Positions 51,910 through 60,344 of a stretch of 64,000 nt of DNA are shown piece by piece. Under the pieces are notes generated by a model. The model had not been told where the DNA came from and ran no database searches. It was given only the letters and a program-made list of their open reading frames with translations. Made by a program: the position numbers and the translations under genes. How positions within the stretch are numbered: the stretch's first letter is position 1; each line of letters starts with the position of its first letter. The stretch is from Arthrobacter sp. 131MFCol6.1 (GTDB taxonomy: Bacteria; Actinomycetota; Actinomycetes; Actinomycetales; Micrococcaceae): NCBI RefSeq assembly GCF_000374925.1, contig NZ_KB895542.1, positions 351,354 through 415,353 on the forward strand. Reading direction: 5' to 3'.

Positions 51910-53580
51910 TCAGGCGAGTCCGTGCTGGTAGGCGTAGGCCGTGACCGCGGCTCGGGAGGTCAGGCCCAACTTGGTGAAGATGTTGCTCAGGTGCCGGGCC
52001 ACCGTTTTTTCGCTGATGAACAGCTCAGCGGCGATTCTTCGGTTGCTTAGTCCGGCGGAGACGAGCTGGACCACCTCGGTTTCGCGTGCGGTGAGCGGCC
52101 CGGCGGCGGCGGCGTGATGAGCGTCGTGCCCGTTGGTTGGCGCCGGGGCTGTCCGGGCGCCCGGCGCCCTGGGCGCCAATTGTTCAAGCTCCGATAGCGT
52201 CGGCGCGGCGCCTAGTTCAGAAAATACTGCCCGGGCCGCCTCATGTTCCTGCCGGGCGGATTCCTCATCGCCGAGCGCGGCGCACAGCCTGGCCAGGAGG
52301 GCGCGGCAGCGGGCCGCTTCGAACGGTGCGTCGAGGCTGAGCCAGCGGGACCACGCGCGGCGAAGTGGGACCAGGGCAGCCTTTGGGTCGCCTTCGTGGA
52401 ACAGGACAGCGGCCTCGGACTGCTCGGCGAGGGCGTGCAGCAGGGGCATGTCGATGGAGGCGCAGAGCGAAGCCAGCTCCTCCATGGCAGCCCGTGCTGC
52501 CCGTGCGTCGCCCGCGGCCAGTTCGATTTCCACCCGGGCGGCGAGCATCTGGCGCCGGTGGGTGGGGTCGGCGCCGTCCATGGCCTGCCGGAGCATGGAC
52601 TGGGCCTGGTCCGGTTTGCCTTGGGCCAGACGCAGGAGCGCCAGCCCGGGCTGCGGCGGGAACCCGGTCTCCTGAGCGTGCCGGTAGGAGGCCTCGGCGG
52701 CGTCGAAGTCGCCCCGGAGCCGGTGGATTTCGGCCTGTTCGTAGAAGCCGCCGTAGGTGGCCAGCAGGTCGCCGCGGAAGGCGAGGTTCTGCGCCGTCTT
52801 GGCCGCGTCGATCGCCTCGGCCCAGGCGCCGTGCAGCCGGTACAGCTGGGCCCGGTGCATCTGGCACTGGCCGCTGTAGGCCACCAGGCTCTGTTGCGCG
52901 TCGCACCACCGGTCCAGAGCCCGGGTCCATTCGTGGGCGCGCTGCAGGTCGAAGGCCAGATGGCAGGTTCCGATCACAGCGCAGTAGATGATCCCGGCCG
53001 GGACCGGCGAAATCTCCCCCACGGTGACGGCGACCATGGCTTCGTCGAGCAGGGTCAGGCCGTCCTCGAGCCGGCCCAGCATGATCTTTGCCTGCCCGAG
53101 TCCCAGCAAACCGAGGGCCGCCGCGTCAGCGTCGCCGCGTTCCCGTCCGAGGTCAGCGGCCCGGGTGAAGGCCTCCGTGGCGGCGGCGCCGTCGCCTCGG
53201 TAGAGGGCGCCCAGCCCGGCAGGGACGGACAGCATGCCCTCGAAGGGGCAGGGCACGGGCAGGTCCTCGACGATCCGGTGGGCGCGGGCGAGCCAGCCGG
53301 CGCTGCGGGCCGCCTCGCCCAGCAGCATGAGGTTCAAACCGGACCAGGCGGCGCAGCGGACGGCGGCGGAATAGTCGCCGTCGGCCAGGTACTTCAGGTG
53401 CGCCCGGGCCAGGATGTCCACTCCCTCGGAGCCCCGGCCGGTGAGGATGACGGAGGTGGCCAGCTGTTCCAGATCGCTGGCGGGAAGTTCGGCGTCGTGG
53501 TCGGCAGCGGTGTACTGCCCGACGGCGTCCGGCCAGCGCCGTGCGGCGTAAGCTTCCCGGCCGTGTGCGAGTGTAGACAT
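51910..53580 (-). CDS. LuxR-type regulator with TPR-rich sensor region
   Basis: This 556-residue protein has ~490 residues of helical TPR-like repeats (for example AAALGLLGLGQAKIMLGRLEDGL) and a C-terminal LuxR HTH (LTARETEVVQLVSAGLSNRRIAAELFISEKTVARHLSNIF in segments). GGGGAGG precedes ATG 53580. It is the likely regulator of the downstream PQ-loop and monooxygenase genes. It lacks the AAA+ domain of large MalT/LAL regulators. Confidence 0.9.
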   Translation of the reverse strand: MSTLAHGREAYAARRWPDAVGQYTAADHDAELPASDLEQLATSVILTGRGSEGVDILARAHLKYLADGDYSAAVRCAAWSGLNLMLLGEAARSAGWLARAHRIVEDLPVPCPFEGMLSVPAGLGALYRGDGAAATEAFTRAADLGRERGDADAAALGLLGLGQAKIMLGRLEDGLTLLDEAMVAVTVGEISPVPAGIIYCAVIGTCHLAFDLQRAHEWTRALDRWCDAQQSLVAYSGQCQMHRAQLYRLHGAWAEAIDAAKTAQNLAFRGDLLATYGGFYEQAEIHRLRGDFDAAEASYRHAQETGFPPQPGLALLRLAQGKPDQAQSMLRQAMDGADPTHRRQMLAARVEIELAAGDARAARAAMEELASLCASIDMPLLHALAEQSEAAVLFHEGDPKAALVPLRRAWSRWLSLDAPFEAARCRALLARLCAALGDEESARQEHEAARAVFSELGAAPTLSELEQLAPRAPGARTAPAPTNGHDAHHAAAAGPLTARETEVVQLVSAGLSNRRIAAELFISEKTVARHLSNIFTKLGLTSRAAVTAYAYQHGLA

Positions 53581-54042
53581 CGCGCCTCCCCGTTCCCGGT
53601 GGCGGGTCTGAGCCGGTGGGCGCTGCCCGGCCCTGCCCTCCCGGAACCGGTGGTGTGCGGCGCGGCCCGTCATCTGCTTTTCAGGCTACTGCCGCCGGTT
53701 ATGGGGCGGCAAGGTGCGGGGTCGAGGCGCCAACAGGTCCGGGCGTTTCACCACGACGGCGGCGCCTGAGGTGCGCATGGAACTCGTCCAGGGTCGGCCC
53801 GGGATCCGCCAGCCCGATGCCAAGACCCCTATTTCCGCAGGACCAAATCGGTCCATAATGACCACATAAACTTCGGGGGCCCTTCGCACTGGTGATGGGT
53901 GGCGCGGCGTTGAAGAGTCCCAGGTGGCTGCCCCGGCTCGGCGCAAGGGGCGGTCACGGGCTCCGGACAAGGATTCCGGGGACCGAAACCGGGGGGAGCC
54001 ACGCCATCGTTGCGGTCATCTACCCACTGAAGGGGAATCATC
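53581..54042. other. Divergent intergenic region, no gene seen
   Basis: This 462-bp gap between the LuxR-TPR gene and the VOC gene contains only short frames without a good start or homology. A minus-strand frame at 53700-53830 has a coding-like stretch (DPGPTLDEFHAHLRRRRRGE), possibly a fragment, but no start signal. Confidence 0.5.
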
Positions 54043-54423
54043 ATGCTCACGGATTCAAACATCATCGCTGTCCTCCCCGCGAAGGACATCAACAGGGCGA
54101 AGGAGTTCTACCGGGACAAGCTGGGAATCGAACCCTCCGAGTCCATGGAGGAAGGCAGCGTGATGTACAGCTGCGGCCAAGGAACCCGCTTCCTCGTCTA
54201 CCAGACAGAGAATGCCGGGACCGCCAAGAACACCCAGATGGGCTGGGAAACGGACAATCTCGAACGCGAGATGGAGGAACTGCGGGGCCGCGGCGTCGTC
54301 TTTGAAGATTACGATTTTCCCGGCCTGAAGACGGAGAACGGCGTTGCCACCGCTGACTGGGGGAAGGCGGCCTGGTTCCTGGACAGCGAGGACAACATCA
54401 TCAACATTTCCCAACGCACATAG
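54043..54423 (+). CDS. VOC/glyoxalase superfamily protein
   Basis: This 126-residue protein has a single vicinal-oxygen-chelate module: IIAVLPAKDINRAKEFYRDKLG, QTENAGTAKNTQMGWETDN, and GKAAWFLDSEDNIINISQ with the terminal Asp/Ile stretch. Members include glyoxalase I, dioxygenases and antibiotic-binding proteins; this one lacks an obvious full metal triad and could be an isomerase or binding protein. AAGGGG precedes ATG 54043. Confidence 0.88.
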   Translation: MLTDSNIIAVLPAKDINRAKEFYRDKLGIEPSESMEEGSVMYSCGQGTRFLVYQTENAGTAKNTQMGWETDNLEREMEELRGRGVVFEDYDFPGLKTENGVATADWGKAAWFLDSEDNIINISQRT

Positions 54424-54585
54424 GCAGGATTCTGGAACCGATCAACGACTCATAGCATCGCTAGGGGCATCGAAGCCGGGGGAATCGGCTTCCGCCTTCC
54501 AAGCCGGAGCGGGTGGCTATCAGCGCTGGACGGGGCAACGAGCGTGGGCAGAACGGCAGGGTAAGCAGTATCGACTGCCCGCGGG

Positions 54586-55479
54586 CTAGTTCGTGTTGCG
54601 TTCTCCCGGACGCCGGTGCCGGTGGTGCAGCTCGTAGCTGTCGAACACATCGGAAGATGTGGCTCCGGAATGGCCGAATTTGCCTCGGAGGACCTCCGCG
54701 AGTCCGTCCAGCGCGGCGTGGAGCATCCGTCCGGCGAACTGCAGTTCAGTGCTCTCGCTGCGCTGGGCCTGGGATGCCAGCTCCTGGGCGTAGGCCACCG
54801 TGGCGGGTAAGGAGCCGCGCTGCTCAATTTCACGGAAGTAGTAGGTTTCGTGGAACGCCAGCAGGTCTATGCTCACCGTAGCCACGTTTCCGGCAATGGC
54901 CTCCAAAAGGCCGGCAGCGTGACTGGGATCCATGGCCGATACACCTGCCGGACCTGCAGCCTCCCTGAACAGGGTCAGCTGGTGGGCAAGGGCCCGGCGG
55001 CGGTTCAGGGCCGGGAAAGTCTGCAGGATCCAGGTGACCGTTGCTGTCAGCAAGCCGAAACCGGTGACGGCCTCGAGGGCCACAACCAGCCGCAGCAGTG
55101 ATTGCGTGGCCACGATATCGCCAAACCCCACGGTGGAAAGAGTGACCAGGGAGATGTAGAGGGCTTCGGCAAAGTCGGCCCGCAGCGGAACCCCGGCTCC
55201 GTAAACAAAACCGTCCGTCAGATGCGGCAGGTATAGCAGAGCCCAGCCGATGGCCGCCAAGCTTGCCCAGGCGCCAATGACAGCGGCCATCGCCAAGGGT
55301 GCCGCGATGAAAGAGCCCCGGCCCCGCAGTTTTCTCGATACAAGCCAGAATCCGCGCATGATCGCCCGCCCCAGAGGACCGGAACCGTGCGGATAAAGGA
55401 GTGTACGAAAGACGTCAACGAGCATCAGCAGAACCAGCCCGGCTCCCAAAACCGTCCAGAGCGTGTCCTCGAAGTCCAT
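54586..55479 (-). CDS. Two-helix potassium channel family protein
   Basis: This 297-residue protein has four N-terminal hydrophobic stretches (about 10-27, 55-75, 79-90, 128-150) and a K+ selectivity filter TVGFGD preceded by the pore helix EALYISLVTLS. The remaining half is helical and cytoplasmic, with no RCK motif recognised. It probably conducts K+ and controls membrane potential. Start ATG 55479. Confidence 0.88.
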   Translation of the reverse strand: MDFEDTLWTVLGAGLVLLMLVDVFRTLLYPHGSGPLGRAIMRGFWLVSRKLRGRGSFIAAPLAMAAVIGAWASLAAIGWALLYLPHLTDGFVYGAGVPLRADFAEALYISLVTLSTVGFGDIVATQSLLRLVVALEAVTGFGLLTATVTWILQTFPALNRRRALAHQLTLFREAAGPAGVSAMDPSHAAGLLEAIAGNVATVSIDLLAFHETYYFREIEQRGSLPATVAYAQELASQAQRSESTELQFAGRMLHAALDGLAEVLRGKFGHSGATSSDVFDSYELHHRHRRPGERNTN

Positions 55480-55559
55480 GCCTCATCTTAGAGGCGACGC
55501 CCCTTGGGGAGCCGCCACACGGTCCGCGCAACGGGCCCGCAGGTTGGCCCCCGCCGGGT

Positions 55560-55856
55560 GGGTTACCCAGTTGTGCTGCTTGGCCGACGTCGACGCCGGC
55601 GCCCAGGTCCTGCTGGTCTGCTCGTTCTGGGTGCCGCGAACACTAGACCGAGCGCAAGATGGTGCTGAACGCCGCACGCGGCATCGAGAGCAGCGTGTAC
55701 GCAGCTGGCGTGTGTCAGGCCGCGCCGGTCTCGGTGGGCCGGAGCGTTCTGGTTGATCCCACGGGGGTCATTGAAGCCGACGTCGGCCTGGCCCCCGGGG
55801 TCAGGGCCGCGGATTGGCAGGGCAGGCCAGCGCAGGGGACGAGCCGAGGCTGCTAA
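55560..55856 (+). pseudogene. Carbon-nitrogen hydrolase (nitrilase) remnant
   Basis: Frame one (about 55575-55640) reads LADVDAGAQVLLVCSFWVPRT, matching the DAGAxVLLVPSAWV nitrilase motif. After a frameshift at about 55650 a second frame (55659-55856) reads NAARGIESSVYAAGVCQAAP and GRSVLVDPTGVIEADVGLAPG, matching ARAIENTxYVAAxGQ and GxSMVVDPxG. The catalytic Cys region and N-terminus are missing. It is a decayed fragment. Confidence 0.75.
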
Positions 55857-55907
55857 CGTTTGGGTGGCCCTGTCGGCTATATTCAGCGCGTTCGGAAGGT
55901 ATGCCAT

Positions 55908-56726
55908 ATGGCCCTTGATCTCGATTGTTCCAACTGCCAGACCGACGAACACGTCGAGCTCCTCGAGCGGTTGACGGGGACACAGAAGAAGGTCAAGTGC
56001 ACAAACTGTGGACACGAGTGGCTCCGGGGTGAACCGGCCCGGCAGAAGATTCCGCTACCAACGCTCGAGGACATCAAGAAGCGGTTCCCGAAGCCTGGCG
56101 ACGTCGATCCGGGAAAGCTTGCACGGGCTAACGAACTCAAGGCTGAGTTTCTAGAGCGGGAGCCAGAGCCTGAGCCGAATGTCGCTCCGTACTGGGCCAA
56201 GTACCAGCAAGTGTTCAGCGCCCAGGGCCTGACCCAAGCTGACCCCCGGGATCTCAAGGACTTCGCCAACTCCAACATCGGCGCCAACCCAGGGAACATG
56301 TCCGTCTTCAACGACGCGTGGAATGAAATGGGCGCCCAGGCCGGCGCGGTGCACGTCCGCAAGGCAGTCGACTATCTGCTTCGTGGCACATCGCCGGTCG
56401 ACTTGGAGGACCGCCTCACCGCCCTCATCAACGACACCACGTCCTTTGGGATGAAGGGCTTCAAGGAGTCGCTCCTCACGAAGGTTCTGTGCATCGTATA
56501 CCCCGACAGGTACTTGACGATCCTCAAGTACACCGGAGTGGCCGGAAAGCGGGAGATTGCACGCTCGCTCTGGGGTCTCGAACTGCCCGACCCCGAGAGG
56601 GTCGACTGGACTATCGGACGCCTCATCCTGTGGAGCAACGACTTGCTGCTTGCACTTCTCGGCGAGGGATTCCGGCACCAGCAGCACGCTGCCGAATTCC
56701 TGTGGTGGGCCAAGGACAAGGCCTAA
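55908..56726 (+). CDS. Zinc-ribbon protein with restriction-like C-terminal domain, unknown
   Basis: This 272-residue protein has a zinc ribbon near the N-terminus (DCSNC and KCTNCGHEW), a charged linker, and a helical domain (about 105-272: DLKDFANSNIGANPGNMSVF; FGMKGFKESLLTKVLCIVYPDRYLTILKYTG in motif parts; WGLELPDPERVDWTIGRLILWS). The YPDRYL pattern recalls N-terminal domains of McrB-like and other DNA-restriction proteins, which is only a pattern-level hint. GGAAGG precedes ATG 55908. It has somewhat lower GC than its surroundings and stands alone among remnants, suggesting recent acquisition. Confidence 0.7.
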   Translation: MALDLDCSNCQTDEHVELLERLTGTQKKVKCTNCGHEWLRGEPARQKIPLPTLEDIKKRFPKPGDVDPGKLARANELKAEFLEREPEPEPNVAPYWAKYQQVFSAQGLTQADPRDLKDFANSNIGANPGNMSVFNDAWNEMGAQAGAVHVRKAVDYLLRGTSPVDLEDRLTALINDTTSFGMKGFKESLLTKVLCIVYPDRYLTILKYTGVAGKREIARSLWGLELPDPERVDWTIGRLILWSNDLLLALLGEGFRHQQHAAEFLWWAKDKA

Positions 56727-56889
56727 ACGGAGCGGCTCCGCAGCCAGGCGCGGGGCAAACGGCCGGTTCATCGAAGCCGCATGAGAGGTCACGCAGGCCA
56801 ACGGGTGATTTTGGCACGCCATGGTCTCAGGCTTTTGGCGCGCGCCCCACGAAGGCACCCCCAAGGCTAATGTTGGTGCGGGCGCGGCA

Positions 56890-57040
56890 GTTCTACGGCT
56901 CGGTTCCCATTGCGCCGGCGATGAGGAAGTGCTCGTTCCGTTCGCAGATGAGCAGGTTTCCGGCCTCGACCCGCCAGTTGCCGCCGTCGTTCGCGGTGAA
57001 GACCTCTTCCACAACTGCCGGGGCACCGACGTCGAACTGG
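56890..57040 (-). pseudogene. Alpha-glucosidase C-terminal remnant, copy 1
   Basis: On the minus strand one frame reads VFTANDGGNWRVEAGNLLIC then ERNEHFLIAGAMGTEP, closely matching the same region of the remnant at 59614-60309 (VFTADDGG.W..EAGNLLICERNEHFL). The adjoining RQLWK is in another frame, and a small deletion puts a TAG right after GTEP. Only ~50 codons survive. Confidence 0.75.
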
Positions 57041-57111
57041 CAAAGGGGAAGCAGCCCAATAGGAATGTGCGTTACGGCAGCGGGATGTCAGGATCTGTGC
57101 ACTGAACGGCA

Positions 57112-57143
57112 GGCGCAGACGGCTGATCATGGCCGTCTGCGCC
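57112..57143 (-). terminator. Terminator of the PASTA-like lipoprotein gene
   Basis: An 11-bp perfect stem (GGCGCAGACGG/CCGTCTGCGCC) with a 10-nt loop, 11 bp after the lipoprotein stop on the minus strand. Confidence 0.75.
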
Positions 57144-57153
57144 CGCCGCCGGG

Positions 57154-57585
57154 CTACTTGGTTACGTGAACGACAACGGCTTTGCTAAGGGGCTGCTTAG
57201 CGCCCGGGTTATCGATTCCGGTGACTGTCCAGTTCCTTAGCAAGAGGACTGTTTTGCCTGTATCGGCATTGTAGATGATGTTCTCGAATCCCAAGGCTTC
57301 CAAGTCGTCGTCGAGGGCCTGAGCATTCATGCCTTCAACTGCGGCCGGAATTAAGGCTGTCTCGGCCGGAGCGGCCGGAGCGGCAGGTACGGCAGCTGCG
57401 GCGGCTGGAGCCGCCGCAGCTGCCGTCACAGTCGCCGTCACAGTCGCCGTGGCAGTTTCCGTTACAGTCACGGTCTCGGTGACGGTCGGAGCAGCTTTAG
57501 GCGCATTTGCTCCCGCGCATCCTGATAGTGCAAGACACAGCAAGCCCGTCAGGGCCAGTTCCTTCTTCATTTTTCCCATTTTCAT
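57154..57585 (-). CDS. Small lipoprotein with PASTA-like domain
   Basis: This 143-residue protein has a lipoprotein signal (LTGLLCLALSGC), a Thr/Val/Ala-rich low-complexity spacer (TVTETVTVTETATATVTATV), and a C-terminal ~60-residue unit (GMNAQALDDDLEALGFENII and LLLRNWTVTGIDNPGAKQPL) that resembles a single PASTA-type domain of actinobacterial lipoproteins. ATG 57585 or 57570 (MKKELAL) could be the start. Probably a cell-envelope protein of unknown role; it is directly downstream of the TM2-Ltp gene on the same strand. Confidence 0.75.
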   Translation of the reverse strand: MKMGKMKKELALTGLLCLALSGCAGANAPKAAPTVTETVTVTETATATVTATVTAAAAAPAAAAAVPAAPAAPAETALIPAAVEGMNAQALDDDLEALGFENIIYNADTGKTVLLLRNWTVTGIDNPGAKQPLSKAVVVHVTK

Positions 57586-57634
57586 TTGTTCTGGATTTAG
57601 CAGCCCATCGGCTGGGCTTGATCGATTCGGACTT

Positions 57635-58561
57635 CTACAGGCCCGTCTTGCTCACTCCGTACTCGGCCTGCGCCGAGCTGAAGCCTTCGAAGATCAGTTG
57701 GTCTATCAGCCCGGCACGGGAGAAAGACTGGTATTCGAGGTAGCTCTGGGCAGACTTGGCTGCCTGCTCGTTCCAGTCCACGGTCACGCGGTCCACGGCC
57801 CAGGTCGCATCCGTTGCCGAATACTTTTCGAACTGCAGTTGCTTGATCAGGCCTGTACGCGAGAAGGCTTGGTAATCGAGGTAGTCACCAGCGGTCCGCA
57901 AAGCGTTTTGCTGACTCGTCGTCCCAGCTTCAGCGGCAGCCTTAGCAGCAGCGTCAGCCTCTGCCTTCGCCGCCTTTGCAGCAGCGTCAGCGTCAGCCTT
58001 GGCTTTGGCAGCAGCGTCGGCGTCAGCTTTGGCTTTAGCGTCAGCCTCTGCCTTCGCCGCCTTAGCAGCAGCGTCAGCGTCAGCCTTGGCCTTAGCGTCA
58101 GCCTCAGCCTTGGCGACGGCGGGATCCTCTGTTGCGGTCGCTGTCGGGGTGGCAGCAGCGGCAGTAGTGGCGGCATTTACGGCGGAAGCTGGTGAGGCGG
58201 ACGACGTGGCAGCTCCTGCGCGGCTGGCATTGATGATGATGCTCAGGAGGATGAAGGCAGCGGTGACGATCAGGGCAATTTTCCTGTGCTTGTCGTAACC
58301 CTCCAGCGGAAGACCTTGCTTATCGCGGGTTTTGTTCGCCAGTACAAGGATGAGATCGACCAGGGCCCAGATGCCCAGGCCGCCGAAGGTGACCAGCTTG
58401 AGGATGCCGGTTCCGACTTTGCCCAGATAGAACCGGTCTGCGCCGAGAACGCCGAGGAGGAGGGAGAGCAGCCATGTCACGAGGAACGACTTACTGCCCT
58501 GCTGTGCCTGTCCATGGCCATAGATGGGGGGATAAGGGGCGAGGTTCGGGGGTTGGCTCAT
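57635..58561 (-). CDS. TM2-domain protein fused to tandem Ltp-like domains
   Basis: This 308-residue protein has a short Pro-rich N-terminus, a TM2 domain (about 25-85: SLLLGVLGADRFYLGKVGTG, LVTFGGLGIWALVDLILVL), a third hydrophobic helix, an Ala/Lys/Asp/Glu coiled-coil-like repeat (KADADAAAKA, about 150-215), and two C-terminal Ltp-type units (NALRTAGDYLDYQAFSRTGL, then KSAQSYLEYQSFSRAGLIDQ). Ltp domains occur in the phage TP-J34 superinfection-exclusion lipoprotein. AAGGA precedes ATG 58561. The fusion to TM2 is unusual, so a phage-related role is possible but inferred. Confidence 0.82.
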   Translation of the reverse strand: MSQPPNLAPYPPIYGHGQAQQGSKSFLVTWLLSLLLGVLGADRFYLGKVGTGILKLVTFGGLGIWALVDLILVLANKTRDKQGLPLEGYDKHRKIALIVTAAFILLSIIINASRAGAATSSASPASAVNAATTAAAATPTATATEDPAVAKAEADAKAKADADAAAKAAKAEADAKAKADADAAAKAKADADAAAKAAKAEADAAAKAAAEAGTTSQQNALRTAGDYLDYQAFSRTGLIKQLQFEKYSATDATWAVDRVTVDWNEQAAKSAQSYLEYQSFSRAGLIDQLIFEGFSSAQAEYGVSKTGL

Positions 58562-59039
58562 GAGAGTCCTTTCATAGGACACCTGACCGACGTGCGATGC
58601 GAAGCGTGCGGAGTGGGTGCGGTGATGGACGCGCATGGAGGGAGCCCGGCGTGGAGCGCGGGCCGCAGGAGCCCTACATCGCGCCAGCCAGCAGCTACAA
58701 ACGTGTTCGCTTCCCCCAATAGCGTCACGGGCGTATACCCGCATACCGGATGTTACATTGCATCCGCGCAATCCAATGCAAACACATTGGAAAATGTCAT
58801 CTCGCTCGGTTTTCGGAAAAGTGCCGGCGATTAATATAGGCCTGCTAGATGGCATTCCGAGGCGGAGTGTTGTCCTGAATCAGGCTTGTCGACGCGTCAT
58901 CAAGGAGCGAAGGACGTCTCCGCAACGGATGACGATTGAAAGGCCACCAAGCCCGTCCGAGCAGGACTCGACGAGGGGGTCGTGTCATCAATCTTGCGTT
59001 TAGGCTTTGCCCGCGAGAGATAGTTGTTAGAGTCCCTGC
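58562..59039. other. AT-richer intergenic region
   Basis: This 478-bp gap contains no convincing gene. The middle part (about 58750-58860) is clearly AT-richer than the surroundings and has repeated CATTG/CAATG words. It probably holds the promoter of the TM2-Ltp gene and, on the right, that of the hypothetical gene at 59040. Confidence 0.5.
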
Positions 59040-59492
59040 ATGAATACACTCGGACTACTCGATCCCCACCTCCAAGCTGTCGTGCAGGCGGCGGAGAACG
59101 GCGCAACCTTGCAGCGCATCGTTGTTGTATGCGGGTCCACAGTGTATGTGGGCATCCCTACATCCACGTCCACTTTTATCGGCACGAACGTGAGCGCGTT
59201 TGCTACAGAGATTGTGAAGGACGTCGGCGGTTGGAAAATGCCCCGACACGAAAAGGAGGCCATAGCCACCCAACAGGCGAGTGATTTGATGGAGATGCTG
59301 TCCCCCGGGGACAGCCTCCCCACATTGGAAGTCCTCACGCTATGTCCGGCCCAGGTAATCCCCTCAGGAATGACCAGCTACGAAGTCCCGGCTGTTCGTG
59401 TGAACCTTTACCAAGTTGACGCCTGGTGGGTTGCGCCGTTTTTGGAACACCCAGCCAAGTTCCGAGGTGGTGGCGTCGGAGTTAGCTTCTAG
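59040..59492 (+). CDS. Hypothetical protein
   Basis: This 150-residue protein is not recognised. It begins MNTLGLLDPHLQAVVQAAEN and has beta-rich segments (RIVVVCGSTVYVGIPTSTST; VRVNLYQVDAWWVAPFLEHP), with no signal peptide or membrane helix. No good Shine-Dalgarno is seen before ATG 59040, so the start is uncertain. Its composition (lower GC, Thr/Ser-rich codons) differs from its neighbours and it sits among remnants. Confidence 0.55.
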   Translation: MNTLGLLDPHLQAVVQAAENGATLQRIVVVCGSTVYVGIPTSTSTFIGTNVSAFATEIVKDVGGWKMPRHEKEAIATQQASDLMEMLSPGDSLPTLEVLTLCPAQVIPSGMTSYEVPAVRVNLYQVDAWWVAPFLEHPAKFRGGGVGVSF

Positions 59493-59613
59493 CTCCCTTG
59501 TGGAGCCCACGCGATTGGGCCACGTCTCCGTCCTTCTCTAGCGACAAGGGACCGTCCGGGTTCCTTTGATCGGACGTGGACAGCCCCAGTGTTTGCTGAG
59601 CCTTTCCCGGAGG

Positions 59614-60309
59614 TCAGTCGCGCAGGACCCAGACGGCGTTGTTCGGCTGCAGCCAGCCGTCCTCGGAGAGCGGTGCGGCGCTGAGCAGCACTGTGCCTGC
59701 GGGCAGCTTCACCGGCTCGGTGCCCATGGCGACGGCGACCAAGAAGTGCTCGTTGCGTTCGCAGATGAGGAGGTTTCCGGCCTCATCATGCCAGGGGCCG
59801 CCGTCGTCCGCGGTGAACACCTTGTTCTTCCACAACTGCCGGCGCAGCTCCAGGGCAGCCTTGGTCAGGTTCAGCGCGGAATGTTGGTCCTGCTGCTGCC
59901 ATTCGACGGCGTGGGTGCCCCAGCCCGCGGGACCTGCAGCCACGGGTCCGCAACAGTCTCGCCGAGCGAAAAGCCGTGGTTCAGCGCAAGGTCCTCGGTC
60001 CAGGGCAAGGGGACGCGTGCGCCGTCGCGGCAGACGCCGCCGCGGGCCCACATCGGATCCACGCGGGCCCCTGCCGGGACGCCGACCCTCGGGCAGCCCT
60101 AGCCCCTGGCCCTGGTAGATGTACGCGGCGCCGGGCAGTCTCAGCAGCGCCACCAGCGCGCCCCCCCGGGCCCGGACGCTGCCGAACTCGCCGCCGCAGA
60201 TCCGGATGACGGAGCGGACGATGTCGTGGTTTTCCAGCGCCCACGCGGCGGCGGCGCCGTGAAGCTGACGGGCAGCTTCGAGCTCGTTGCCGACGGCGGC
60301 CTGCGGCAT
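59614..60309 (-). pseudogene. GH13 alpha-glucosidase C-terminal remnant, copy 2
   Basis: The frame starting near 60309 reads WALENHDIVRSVIRICGGE and LVALLRLPGAAYIYQGQGLG (GH13 region IV and the YxYQGxELGLPE motif). The correct frame then shifts for ~160 bp (DPMWARGGVCRDGARVPLPW, 59871-60062) and returns for the C-terminal part (LTKAALELRRQLWKNKVFTA ... EAGNLLICERNEHFLVAVAM) ending at 59614. At least two frameshifts and a missing N-terminus show it is dead. It differs in subfamily from the intact enzyme at 19088. Confidence 0.82.
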
Positions 60310-60344
60310 TCTGTTCCCAGCCGAGCTTCACGAATGCGAAGGCA

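Noticed and set aside
53686..53970. 94-codon minus-strand frame in the divergent gap
   Set aside because: Arg/Pro-rich composition, no ribosome site and a possible coding-like fragment in another frame; insufficient for a gene.
57960..58130. CRISPR-like short repeats
   Set aside because: The repeats are imperfect, in frame, and encode the KADADAAAKA coiled-coil segment of the TM2-Ltp protein.
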